Positions 50,821 to 59,027 of a DNA stretch of 64,000 bases are shown here, piece after piece. Source of the DNA: Pigmentiphaga sp. H8 (lineage in GTDB: Bacteria > Pseudomonadota > Gammaproteobacteria > Burkholderiales > Burkholderiaceae_B); NCBI RefSeq assembly GCF_003854895.1, contig NZ_CP033966.1, positions 3,596,001 to 3,660,000 on the forward strand, read 5' to 3'. A model generated the notes under the pieces. That model made no database searches, was not told where the DNA came from, and saw nothing but the letters and a program-made list of their open reading frames with translations. The position numbers and the translations under genes are program-made. How positions within the stretch are numbered: position 1 is the first letter of the stretch; the number at the start of each line of letters is the position of its first letter.

Positions 50821-50898
50821 ATGAAGACGACCGCATTGCTCCAAACCCCTGCCGGCCGCAACACGCGCGGCGGATGGATGCACGGTCCCCGCCGCTGA
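50821..50898 (+). CDS. Possible 25-residue peptide with a strong ribosome site
   Basis: ATG 50821 follows CGAGGAGGTTCACC, one of the best Shine-Dalgarno sites in the window. It encodes a 25-residue basic peptide starting MKTTALLQ and ending HGPRR. It is divergent from the fusion regulator and downstream of the tandem palindromes. It may be a real small protein or the stub of a deleted gene. The rest of the gap 50684-50914 shows only an eight-codon frame at 50702-50728. Confidence 0.45.
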   Translation: MKTTALLQTPAGRNTRGGWMHGPRR

Positions 50899-50914
50899 CG
50901 AGACGGGCCCGGCG

Positions 50915-51889
50915 TCAGGCGGCGTCGATGCGCACCTTGCCCGAGCGGACCAGGTCGGACACCGCCTTGACCTCGGCCAGCAGGCTTTTTTCAAGGTCCG
51001 CTGGCGCGCCGCCCACGGGAATGAAACCCTGCTCGATCAGCTTGCCGCGCACCTCCGCATCGGTCAGCGCCTGGTTGATCGCCCGGTTCAGGCCGCCTAT
51101 CGCCGCCGCCGCGGTGCCCGCCGCGACATAGGTGCCGAAGGCGATCTCGGCCACGAAGTCCGGGATGCCCGCCTCCGCCACGGTGGGCACGTCGGGCAGG
51201 CGATCCAGCCGGTCGGCGCTGGTCACCGCCAGCGCGCGCAGGCGGCCGGACTTCACGTGCTGCTCGGCCGCCGCCACCGTCGCGAACACCAGCTGGATCT
51301 GGCCGCCCAGCAGGTCGGTCATCATCGGCCCCGTGCCGCGATACGGCACGTGCAGGATGTCGATGCCGACCTGGGAACGGAAACGCTCCGTCGCCAGGTG
51401 CTGCGGCGTGGCATTGCCCGGCGAACCGAAAGTCAGCGTGCCGGGCTTGCTCTTGGCCAGTTGCACGAACTCGCCCAGCGTCTTCGCCGGCACGCCGGGA
51501 TTGACCGCGACCAGATAGGGCGAACGGGCGATCATGCACACCGGCGCCAGTTCCGCGCCGATCTGCGACAGCGGACGGCTGTAGTAGCGCACGGACGGCA
51601 CCAGCCCCGAGAACAGCAGCGTGTTGCCGTCGCGATCGGACTTGGCCACGTACTCGGCGCCGACGATGCCGCTGGCCCCGGGCTTGTTCTCGACCACGAC
51701 CGGCCGGCCCAGCAGTTTTTCCAGCCGGTAGCCGATCGCGCGCCCCAGCACGTCGGTGCCGCCGCCGGGCGGGAACGGCACCACCACGTGCAGCGGCGCG
51801 TTGCCGCCCGCGCCCTGCGCGTGCCCCTTCCCCAGGTAGGCCGAGGACGCCAGCGCGGCCATCGCGCCCAGCATGTGTCTGCGTTGCAT
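50915..51889 (-). CDS. Bug/TctC-family periplasmic substrate-binding protein
   Basis: 324 residues from ATG 51889. Signal peptide 1-24 (MLGAMAALASSAYLGKGHAQ). Bug motifs: LHVVVPFPPGGGTDVLGR, VVVENKPGASGIVGA, LTFGSPGNATPQHLA, VPYRGTGPMMTDLLGGQIQLVF, LPDVPTVAEAGIPDF. It is the third gene of the AA_synth-hydrolase-Bug operon under the divergent LysR at 53420. Confidence 0.94.
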   Translation of the reverse strand: MQRRHMLGAMAALASSAYLGKGHAQGAGGNAPLHVVVPFPPGGGTDVLGRAIGYRLEKLLGRPVVVENKPGASGIVGAEYVAKSDRDGNTLLFSGLVPSVRYYSRPLSQIGAELAPVCMIARSPYLVAVNPGVPAKTLGEFVQLAKSKPGTLTFGSPGNATPQHLATERFRSQVGIDILHVPYRGTGPMMTDLLGGQIQLVFATVAAAEQHVKSGRLRALAVTSADRLDRLPDVPTVAEAGIPDFVAEIAFGTYVAAGTAAAAIGGLNRAINQALTDAEVRGKLIEQGFIPVGGAPADLEKSLLAEVKAVSDLVRSGKVRIDAA

Positions 51890-51924
51890 GTCTTGTCTCC
51901 TTGCTTGGTATGGGTGCGGGCCGC

Positions 51925-52716
51925 TCAGGCGGCCCTTCGCGTACCGCCGGGCCCCAGGAAGTCCCTGAGCGCCGCCGCGGCAGCCATCACGCCCTCGACG
52001 GGCAACATGTGCTTCTGTCCCGGCACGATCCGCAGCGCGGCGTCGGGAATGGACCGCGCCAACTCCTCGGCCATGCGGGGCGTGGACCCGGTGTCCTGGT
52101 CGCCCGTCAGCACCAGGGCCGGACAGCGGATCTGCGGCGCCGCCTCGGGCAGAACGCCATCCGCGCCGGCGAAGATGCGATAGGCCGCCAGAAAATCCTG
52201 GCGCCGGTTGGCCAGCAGCCGTTGCCGGATCGCCTCGACACGGCCCGGCGCCGCCTGGATGAAGGCGGGCGAGAACCAGCGCTCGACGGATGCCTGCGCG
52301 CTCGCCACCTCGTCCCCGTCCTCGGCCTGCTCCAGCCTGGCCCGCACGGCGTGGCGCTCGGCTTCGGTACGGCGAAAGACCGTGCTCATCAGCACCAGCT
52401 TCCCCACGTCGCCAGGATGGCACGCGGCAAAACGCCCGGCCACCAGGCCGCCCATCGAATATCCCACCACGCACGGGTGGCGCAAGCCTTCCGCGCGCAG
52501 TACCTCGCCCAGTTGCGCCACGTACCGGTCCAGCCCTACCTCGCCCGCCGGCAAGGGTGTGCCGCCGTGCCCCAGCATGTCATAGCGGATCAGTTCGAAC
52601 TCGCCCCCCAGCGCCTGCGCCAGTTCGTCCCACATACCCAGATCCAGGCCGACGCCGTGGATCAGGACGACGGGCTTGCCCGTGCCGCTGCGGACCACGC
52701 GGGTCGGCCAGGTCAC
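51925..52716 (-). CDS. Alpha/beta hydrolase, enol-lactonase-like
   Basis: 263 residues from GTG 52716, which follows GGAAGGAGGCCCC and overlaps the upstream stop (GTGA). Fold markers: VVLIHGVGLDLGMWDELAQAL, nucleophile elbow VVGYSMGGLVAGRFA, acid LTGDQDTGSTP and histidine VPGQKHMLPVE. It resembles 3-oxoadipate enol-lactonase (PcaD)-type enzymes. The substrate is unknown. Confidence 0.9.
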   Translation of the reverse strand: MTWPTRVVRSGTGKPVVLIHGVGLDLGMWDELAQALGGEFELIRYDMLGHGGTPLPAGEVGLDRYVAQLGEVLRAEGLRHPCVVGYSMGGLVAGRFAACHPGDVGKLVLMSTVFRRTEAERHAVRARLEQAEDGDEVASAQASVERWFSPAFIQAAPGRVEAIRQRLLANRRQDFLAAYRIFAGADGVLPEAAPQIRCPALVLTGDQDTGSTPRMAEELARSIPDAALRIVPGQKHMLPVEGVMAAAAALRDFLGPGGTRRAA

Positions 52717-53315
52717 GGGGCCTCCTTCCCGGACGGATCCAGTCCCATCTCGCGCATGTCCTGATAGCGATCGCCGATGCGGTGGTGCGGCCGGCCGCCC
52801 ACGCTGGCCCCCAGCGCGACGACGACTTCATCCGCCGCCGGCGCGTCAGCGATGGTCGCCTGCACCGTCAGGTAATGAGACCGCATTCCCTCGTCGTTCT
52901 TGTGCATCATCGGCACGACGATGGGGCAGCCCATCGCGCCGCGCGAGTTGGTGAAACTCAGGTAGCTCGTGCCGCCCACCGCGTTCCGGTACGTGTTCCC
53001 GAAACGCAGCGTATGGATCAGCGCCGAGGCGTGCTCGACCTCGCCGTCGGCCCCGACCACGGCGGCCTTGCCATAGCCTTCCACGCGCTCGCCGGATCCC
53101 GTGTGCTTCAGGATTTCCCCGACCAGCAGATCGCCCAGCGGCGGCGCGATGCGCAAGATCTCCGGGCGCAGGTCCTCGGTGTATGGCTTTCCCGCCCACG
53201 GATTCTTCAGGACCGCGGCGCTCAGCACCATCAATAGGGGCCGCCCGGCCTTCCTGCCCCCTTCCACCCGCGTTTCCTCGACATACGAAACGACCTTGCG
53301 CACTTCCAGCGTCAT
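52713..53315 (-). CDS. Amino acid synthesis (AA_synth/DUF1185) family protein
   Basis: 200 residues from ATG 53315, right after AAGAAGGAGGTCGC. Family landmarks: VRKVVSYVEETRVEGGRKAGRPLLMVLSAAVLKNPWAGKPYTEDLRPEI, HTLRFGNTYRNAV and GCPIVVPMMHKNDEGMRSHYLTVQ. The fold relates to peptidyl-tRNA-hydrolase-like/AroE-linked proteins, but the family role is not established. It is often found with Bug genes and hydrolases, as here. Confidence 0.88.
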   Translation of the reverse strand: MTLEVRKVVSYVEETRVEGGRKAGRPLLMVLSAAVLKNPWAGKPYTEDLRPEILRIAPPLGDLLVGEILKHTGSGERVEGYGKAAVVGADGEVEHASALIHTLRFGNTYRNAVGGTSYLSFTNSRGAMGCPIVVPMMHKNDEGMRSHYLTVQATIADAPAADEVVVALGASVGGRPHHRIGDRYQDMREMGLDPSGKEAP

Positions 53316-53361
53316 GCGACCTCCTTCTTGTCCTGGGGACATGGTCGCCACGGCTCCAGAT

Positions 53362-53375
53362 TTTGCCAAGGCAAA
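53362..53375. promoter_or_regulatory. Palindrome in the divergent lysR/AA_synth region
   Basis: TTTGCC-AA-GGCAAA, a perfect 14-bp inverted repeat 45 bases before the lysR start and 47 before the AA_synth start. The position suits the LysR recognition site. Confidence 0.55.
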
Positions 53376-53419
53376 TTTGTGGAAATAAAATTCGGAAAAC
53401 CTGAATTTCCGGAACCCGC

Positions 53420-54328
53420 ATGGACCCATTCAAGATCCAGCACCTGCGGCAATTCGTGGCCGCCGTCGACAGCGGCAGCTTCCTCGCGGCGGCCCAGGCC
53501 ACCTTCCGTTCGCAGGCCGCCGTCTCCGCCGCCATGGACGACCTGCAACGCCAGGTGGGCGCCGCCCTGTTCGAACCCGGCAAACGGGCCCGCCCCACGC
53601 CGCTGGGCTGGAGCCTGCTGCCCCTGTTCCGCGAACTGCTGGCGATCCACGACCGCGTCCGGCTGGAAGCCAACGAACTGGCGCAGGCGCGCCACGGCTC
53701 GGTGTCGCTGGCGGTCATGCCTTCGCTGGCGGACGAATGGCTGCCCGACATCCTGGACCGCTACACCCGCCGGTTTCCCCAGGTCCGCCTGCGGGCCATC
53801 GACATGCCTTCGCAGGCCGTGCGCCAGCTGGTGCTGAGCGGCGAAGTCGACATCGGCATCGCCGGCCTCCTGGCCGACGAACCCCGGCTGGACTTCCTGC
53901 CCATCGCGCGCGACGAATTCGGCATCATCTGCCCGCCCTCGCATCGCCTGGCCGGACGGCGCAAGCCCGTGGACTGGAACGAACTCCAGGGCGAACGCCT
54001 GATCGCCAACGCCACCTTCGAAGCCCTGCGCCACCCCGACATCCCGCCATGGGTGGCCACGCCCGGCATGACCGTCACCAACCGGACCTCGCTCATCGCC
54101 AGCGTGCGTTCGGGCCTGGGCATCACCATCCTTCCCACCCTGGCCCGCCCGGCACGCCGCCACAAACTGGCCTTCGTCCGCCTGCACCGCCCCGTCATCG
54201 CCCGCACCGTCGGCCTGGTCACGCGCCCCGGCCAAAGCCTCTCCCCCGCCGCCCGCCACATGCACGACCTGCTGGTCGACCTGATGCGCGAGCTCGCCGC
54301 CGACAAAGGCGGCGAACTCCTCTCCTGA
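53420..54328 (+). CDS. LysR-family regulator
   Basis: 302 residues. The HTH at ~18-45 (SGSFLAAAQATFRSQAAVSAAMDDLQRQVGAALFEPGKRARPTPLGW) and the effector domain (VSLAVMPSLADEWLPDILDRY, EVDIGIAGLLADEP, TSLIASVRSGLGITILPT) are standard. It is divergent from the AA_synth-hydrolase-Bug operon, which it likely controls through the 53362 palindrome. It converges with ilvC. Confidence 0.92.
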   Translation: MDPFKIQHLRQFVAAVDSGSFLAAAQATFRSQAAVSAAMDDLQRQVGAALFEPGKRARPTPLGWSLLPLFRELLAIHDRVRLEANELAQARHGSVSLAVMPSLADEWLPDILDRYTRRFPQVRLRAIDMPSQAVRQLVLSGEVDIGIAGLLADEPRLDFLPIARDEFGIICPPSHRLAGRRKPVDWNELQGERLIANATFEALRHPDIPPWVATPGMTVTNRTSLIASVRSGLGITILPTLARPARRHKLAFVRLHRPVIARTVGLVTRPGQSLSPAARHMHDLLVDLMRELAADKGGELLS

Positions 54329-54347
54329 CCGGCAAACTGAACGCCCC

Positions 54348-54382
54348 AAAAAGAAAAAGCCCCCACGAACATCCGTGGAGGC
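54348..54382 (-). terminator. Terminator of the ilvIHC operon
   Basis: On the minus strand a 9-bp stem (GCCTCCACG / CGTGGGGGC, one mismatch) is followed by TTTTTCTTTTT (54358-54348). It lies after repeat copy B, downstream of ilvC. Confidence 0.75.
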
Positions 54383-54390
54383 TCCAGACC

Positions 54391-54467
54391 CAGGGCACAG
54401 TGGATCCGGCTCCGCCGGTCCACCAGTGCCGCCCCCTGGGGGGCGCGCGCAAGCGCGTAGGGGGGGT
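54391..54467 (-). repeat. Stop-codon-adjacent GC repeat, copy B
   Basis: Near-identical to copy C. Nested inverted arms: GGATCCGGC/GCCGGTCC, GGCACAGTGG/CCACCAGTGCC, CCCCCTGGGGGG and GCGCGC/GCGCG. It begins two bases after the ilvC stop (54469, minus strand). Confidence 0.85.
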
Positions 54468-54468
54468 T

Positions 54469-55485
<1,017 letters not shown>

Positions 55486-55578
55486 GGATGCTCTCCAAGA
55501 TTCAATTCAGAATCAGTTCAAATTCAATCAAAACACTTACCACCCCCACCTCAGCCCCGCGGGTGAACCCGCAAGACC

Positions 55579-55654
55579 AAGGGCACCGCGGATCCGGCTC
55601 TGCCGGTCCGCCAGTGCCGCCCCCTGGGGGGCGCGCGTCAGCGCGTAGGGGGGG
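55579..55654 (-). repeat. Stop-codon-adjacent GC repeat, copy C
   Basis: Same unit and orientation as copy B, placed about 17 bases after the ilvH stop (55672, minus strand), in the ilvH-ilvC gap. Confidence 0.85.
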
Positions 55655-55671
55655 ACAACAAATCAGGGGGG

Positions 55672-56163
55672 TTAAATCTTCAATACCCGTTCGCCACGAC
55701 CCACGCCGCAGCTGCCGGTGCGCACCGTTTCAAGAATGCTGGCACGATCGAGCGCCTCGATGAAGGCGTCCAGCTTGCCCTTGTCGCCGGTCAGTTCGAC
55801 GGTATAGCTCTTGTCGGTCACGTCGACGATATGGCCGCGGAAAATATCGACCATCCGCTTCATTTCCTCGCGCTCCTTGCCCACCGCGCGAACCTTGATC
55901 AGCATCAGTTCGCGCTCGATGTGCGGCGCCTCGGTCAGGTCCACCACCTTGACCACCTCGACCAGGCGGTTCAGGTGCTTGGTGATCTGCTCGATGACGT
56001 CGTCGGAGCCCGAGGTGACGATGGTCATGCGCGAAAGCGTGGCATCCTCGGTCGGGGCGACGGTCAGCGTCTCGATGTTGTAGCCGCGGGCCGAGAAAAG
56101 TCCAACCACCCGGGAAAGTGCGCCGGCTTCGTTCTCCAGGAGCACGGATATGGCATGTCTCAT
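55672..56163 (-). CDS. ilvH: Acetolactate synthase small (regulatory) subunit
   Basis: 163 residues. The N-terminal ACT domain (MRHAISVLLENEAGALSRVVGLFSARGYNIETLTVAPTED) and C-terminal ALS_ss_C (ELMLIKVRAVGKEREEMKRMVDIFRGHIVDV) are complete. It confers valine feedback control on the large subunit, whose gene ends nine bases upstream. Confidence 0.97.
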   Translation of the reverse strand: MRHAISVLLENEAGALSRVVGLFSARGYNIETLTVAPTEDATLSRMTIVTSGSDDVIEQITKHLNRLVEVVKVVDLTEAPHIERELMLIKVRAVGKEREEMKRMVDIFRGHIVDVTDKSYTVELTGDKGKLDAFIEALDRASILETVRTGSCGVGRGERVLKI

Positions 56164-56172
56164 GTGCGCTCC

Positions 56173-57909
56173 TTAAAGATCTTCGGAACCGAGCAGCATC
56201 TCGGTCAGGCCCTTGCCGGCCTTCACCATGGGCCACACGTTTTCCGTGCGGTCCGTGATGATATCCAGGAACACCAGGCGTTTCTTGTGCGTGGTGAAGG
56301 CTTCGCGCAGCGCGCCCTCGACGTCGCGCGGGCTTTCGATGCGCATGCCGACGTGGCCGTAGGCCTCGACCAGCTTGACGAAGTCAGGCAGCGAATCCAT
56401 GTACGACTCGGCATAGCGCGAACCGTAGTCGATCTGCTGCCACTGGCGCACCATGCCCAGGTACCGGTTGTTCAGGCACAGGATCTTGGGGCTGAGATGG
56501 TACTGCTGGCAGGTCGACAGCTCCTGGATGTTCATCTGGATCGAGCCTTCGCCGGTGATGACGGCGATGTCGGCATCCGGATGCAGCATCTGCACGCCCA
56601 TGGCGTACGGCAGGCCGACGCCCATGGTGCCCAGGCCACCGGAATTGACCCAGCGGCGCGGCTTGTTGAAGCGGTAGTACTGCGCGGCCCACATCTGGTG
56701 CTGGCCCACGTCCGAGGTCACGAAGGCTTCGCCGCGGGTGATCTCGCACAGCTTCTCGATCACGAACTGCGGCTTGATGACTTCGTCGGAGGACTTGTAC
56801 TTCAGGCACTCGCGCTCGCGCCAGGCACCGATCTGCTTCCACCATCCGGCGATCTGCTCGGGATTGCGCTTGGTTTCCTTGAGCGAGGCCTCGACCTGCG
56901 CCAGGAAGTCCAGCAGCACGTCCTTGACGTCGCCCACGATGGGCACGTCGACCTTCACGCGCTTGGAGATCGACGACGGGTCGATGTCGATGTGGACGAT
57001 CTTGCGGGCGTTCTGCGCGAAATGCTTGGGATTGCCGATGACGCGGTCGTCGAAGCGGGCGCCGATGGCCACCAGCACGTCGCAGTGCTGCATCGCCATG
57101 TTGGCTTCGTAGGTGCCGTGCATGCCTGGCATGCCCACGAAGCGGCGGTCATCCGCGGGGAACGCGCCCAGGCCCATCAGCGTGTTGGTGCAGGGCATGT
57201 CCAGCATCTGCACGAGCTTGGTCAGCTCGGGCGCGGCGTCGGACAGGATCACGCCGCCGCCGGTGTAGATCATGGGGCGCTCGGCCTGCAGCAGCAGCTG
57301 GACCGCCTTCTTGATCTGGCCCTGGTGTCCCTTCACGACGGGCGAGTAGGAACGCATCTTGATCTCGCCCGTGGGCGGGGTGTATTTCCCGCGAGCGATC
57401 GTGATGTCCTTGGGAATGTCGACCAGCACGGGACCGGGACGGCCGGTGCGGGCGATGTAGAAGGCCTTGCGGATGACGTCCGCGAGGTCCTTGACGTCCT
57501 TGACCAGGAAGTTGTGCTTGACGCACGGCCGGGTGATGCCGACCGTGTCAGCTTCCTGGAATGCATCCTGGCCGATGGCCGAGGTGGGCACCTGGCCGGT
57601 CAGCACCACCATGGGAATCGAATCCATGTAGGCGGTGGCGATGCCGGTGACCGCGTTGGTCACGCCGGGACCGCTGGTGACCAGCGCCACGCCGACGCGG
57701 TTCGATACGCGCGAATACGCGTCCGCGGCGTGCACGGCTGCCTGCTCGTGACGCACCAGGATGTGCTTGAATCTGTCTTGCTTGAAGATCTCGTCGTAGA
57801 TGTACAAGACCGAGCCGCCCGGATAGCCGAACACATGTTCGACACCTTCGTCGGCCAGGGCGCGCACGACGATCTCTGCGCCTGTGAGTTCCATTGGATT
57901 TTCGTCCAT
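56173..57909 (-). CDS. ilvI: Acetolactate synthase large (catalytic) subunit
   Basis: 578 residues from ATG 57909; ATG 57894 (MELTGAEIV) is an equally credible start. ThDP-enzyme landmarks: GYPGGSVLYIYDEIF with the catalytic glutamate in ILVRHEQAAVHAADAYSR, the FAD/central domain and the ThDP-Mg motif around TGEGSIQMNIQELSTCQQYHLSPKILCLNN. It forms acetolactate or acetohydroxybutyrate. First gene of the operon. Confidence 0.97.
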   Translation of the reverse strand: MDENPMELTGAEIVVRALADEGVEHVFGYPGGSVLYIYDEIFKQDRFKHILVRHEQAAVHAADAYSRVSNRVGVALVTSGPGVTNAVTGIATAYMDSIPMVVLTGQVPTSAIGQDAFQEADTVGITRPCVKHNFLVKDVKDLADVIRKAFYIARTGRPGPVLVDIPKDITIARGKYTPPTGEIKMRSYSPVVKGHQGQIKKAVQLLLQAERPMIYTGGGVILSDAAPELTKLVQMLDMPCTNTLMGLGAFPADDRRFVGMPGMHGTYEANMAMQHCDVLVAIGARFDDRVIGNPKHFAQNARKIVHIDIDPSSISKRVKVDVPIVGDVKDVLLDFLAQVEASLKETKRNPEQIAGWWKQIGAWRERECLKYKSSDEVIKPQFVIEKLCEITRGEAFVTSDVGQHQMWAAQYYRFNKPRRWVNSGGLGTMGVGLPYAMGVQMLHPDADIAVITGEGSIQMNIQELSTCQQYHLSPKILCLNNRYLGMVRQWQQIDYGSRYAESYMDSLPDFVKLVEAYGHVGMRIESPRDVEGALREAFTTHKKRLVFLDIITDRTENVWPMVKAGKGLTEMLLGSEDL

Positions 57910-58238
57910 TCAAGTTCGCGCTGACGCCCCGGGCGGTACTGCCATCGGCAGGGAAACCAAACCTGCGCGGGCACCGGCAACATGCGGCGACGCTTCACGG
58001 TTCACGGAACCGTTCCACTCGCCCACCCTGCCGACCTCGCGCACGTTCACCGGAACGAGCACTGAAGGTTGAAACGGAAGGCCGGGACCGGACTGCCTTC
58101 GCCCCTGGGGCTAAGGCCGCCACAACGCTTTTGGCGCGGGCCAGGCTTGGTTGACTGCACTGCATGGCGCGCAGGGGTGCCTGGCGCCAGATGAAGCTCT
58201 CTGCCGTTGGCTTTTGTAACGCTTTCGGCGAGCCCGCT

Positions 58239-58268
58239 AGGCTATCAGGAATGTTGCGGTGCGGTCAA
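58239..58268 (-). promoter_or_regulatory. Candidate promoter of the ilvIHC operon
   Basis: Minus strand TTGACC (58268-58263), 18 bases, TAGCCT (58244-58239). It would give a ~320-base leader before ilvI. I see no convincing branched-chain-rich leader peptide in that leader. The 444-base gap 57910-58353 shows nothing else clear. Confidence 0.5.
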
Positions 58269-58353
58269 GGCTCGCCGCAGCGACTGGGACTTTCCCCCGG
58301 GTCGCGGGCGCGGCCGGGCGAAGCCGCCCGCGCTCGGGTTATCGTAGCGCCCC

Positions 58354-58791
58354 ATGAACGACACCCCATCCGCCTCCCCCGCCCCCCAGGCCGCGCCGGG
58401 CCGCTGGCGCCGGTTCGCCTGCATGATGTACGAAGCCATCCTGCTGTTCGGGGTGGTGTTCGTGGCCGACTACCTGTTCGACACCCTGACCCAGAGCCGG
58501 CACGCGCTCATGCTGCGGCACGAACGCCAGGCGTGGCTGTTCTGCGTCATCGGCGTCTATTTCGTGCTGTGCTGGCGGCTGGGCGGTCAGACCCTGCCGA
58601 TGAAGACCTGGCACATCCGGCTGGTCGACGCCAACGGCGGCCGCCCCCCAGTCTGGAAGGCCGTGCTGCGCTACGTCCTGGCCTGGCCCTTCACCCTGAC
58701 CGGCCTGGGTTTCGTCTGGACCTTCTTCGACCGCGACCGCCAGTTCCCGCACGACCGCCTAGTCGGCACCCGTCTCGTCTCCACCCGTTGA
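58354..58791 (+). CDS. RDD-family membrane protein
   Basis: 145 residues with three or four membrane helices (AILLFGVVFVADYLFDTL, AWLFCVIGVYFVLCWRL, VLRYVLAWPFTLTGLGFVWTFF). RDD landmarks: RWRRFACMMYEAILLF, LPMKTWHIRLVDANGGRP and the end RQFPHDRLVGTRLV. Function unknown, possibly ion or solute transport. It is divergent from ilvI. Confidence 0.92.
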   Translation: MNDTPSASPAPQAAPGRWRRFACMMYEAILLFGVVFVADYLFDTLTQSRHALMLRHERQAWLFCVIGVYFVLCWRLGGQTLPMKTWHIRLVDANGGRPPVWKAVLRYVLAWPFTLTGLGFVWTFFDRDRQFPHDRLVGTRLVSTR

Positions 58792-58800
58792 CCCATCCCT

Positions 58801-58840
58801 CATCAGGCGCCGCAAATCCGGCGCCTGATGTTGCATTTTT
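58801..58840 (+). terminator. Strong rho-independent terminator
   Basis: A perfect 12-bp stem (CATCAGGCGCCG / CGGCGCCTGATG) with a 6-base loop, then TTGCATTTTT. It lies nine bases after the RDD gene. Confidence 0.9.
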
Positions 58841-58913
58841 CCCGAAATCCCCTGCCGGCCAGTCGATGTTCAGCTTTCTGTAAGCCGACGACGCCTATCT
58901 TCCCTGGTCATCG

Positions 58914-58932
58914 AAGAATGCGAATCATTCTT
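58914..58932. promoter_or_regulatory. Fur box
   Basis: AAGAATGCGAATCATTCTT matches the classic 19-bp Fur consensus at 13 positions and is centred on a perfect inverted repeat GAAGAATG-5-CATTCTTC (58913-58933). It lies about 95 bases before the siderophore-receptor start, so the gene is probably repressed by iron. Confidence 0.8.
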
Positions 58933-59027
58933 CGTTAGAGTTTCATCTCATTTCATCGAGGGTGGGGGCCAGGCACCCCGCCCCGCATTCATGACGGGCC
59001 TCGCGCCCAGCTTTGGGGGATTTCACG

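Noticed and set aside
57910..58240. A leader peptide or attenuator before ilvI
   Set aside because: Short minus-strand frames there have no run of Leu, Ile or Val codons and no terminator hairpin with a T run next to ilvI.
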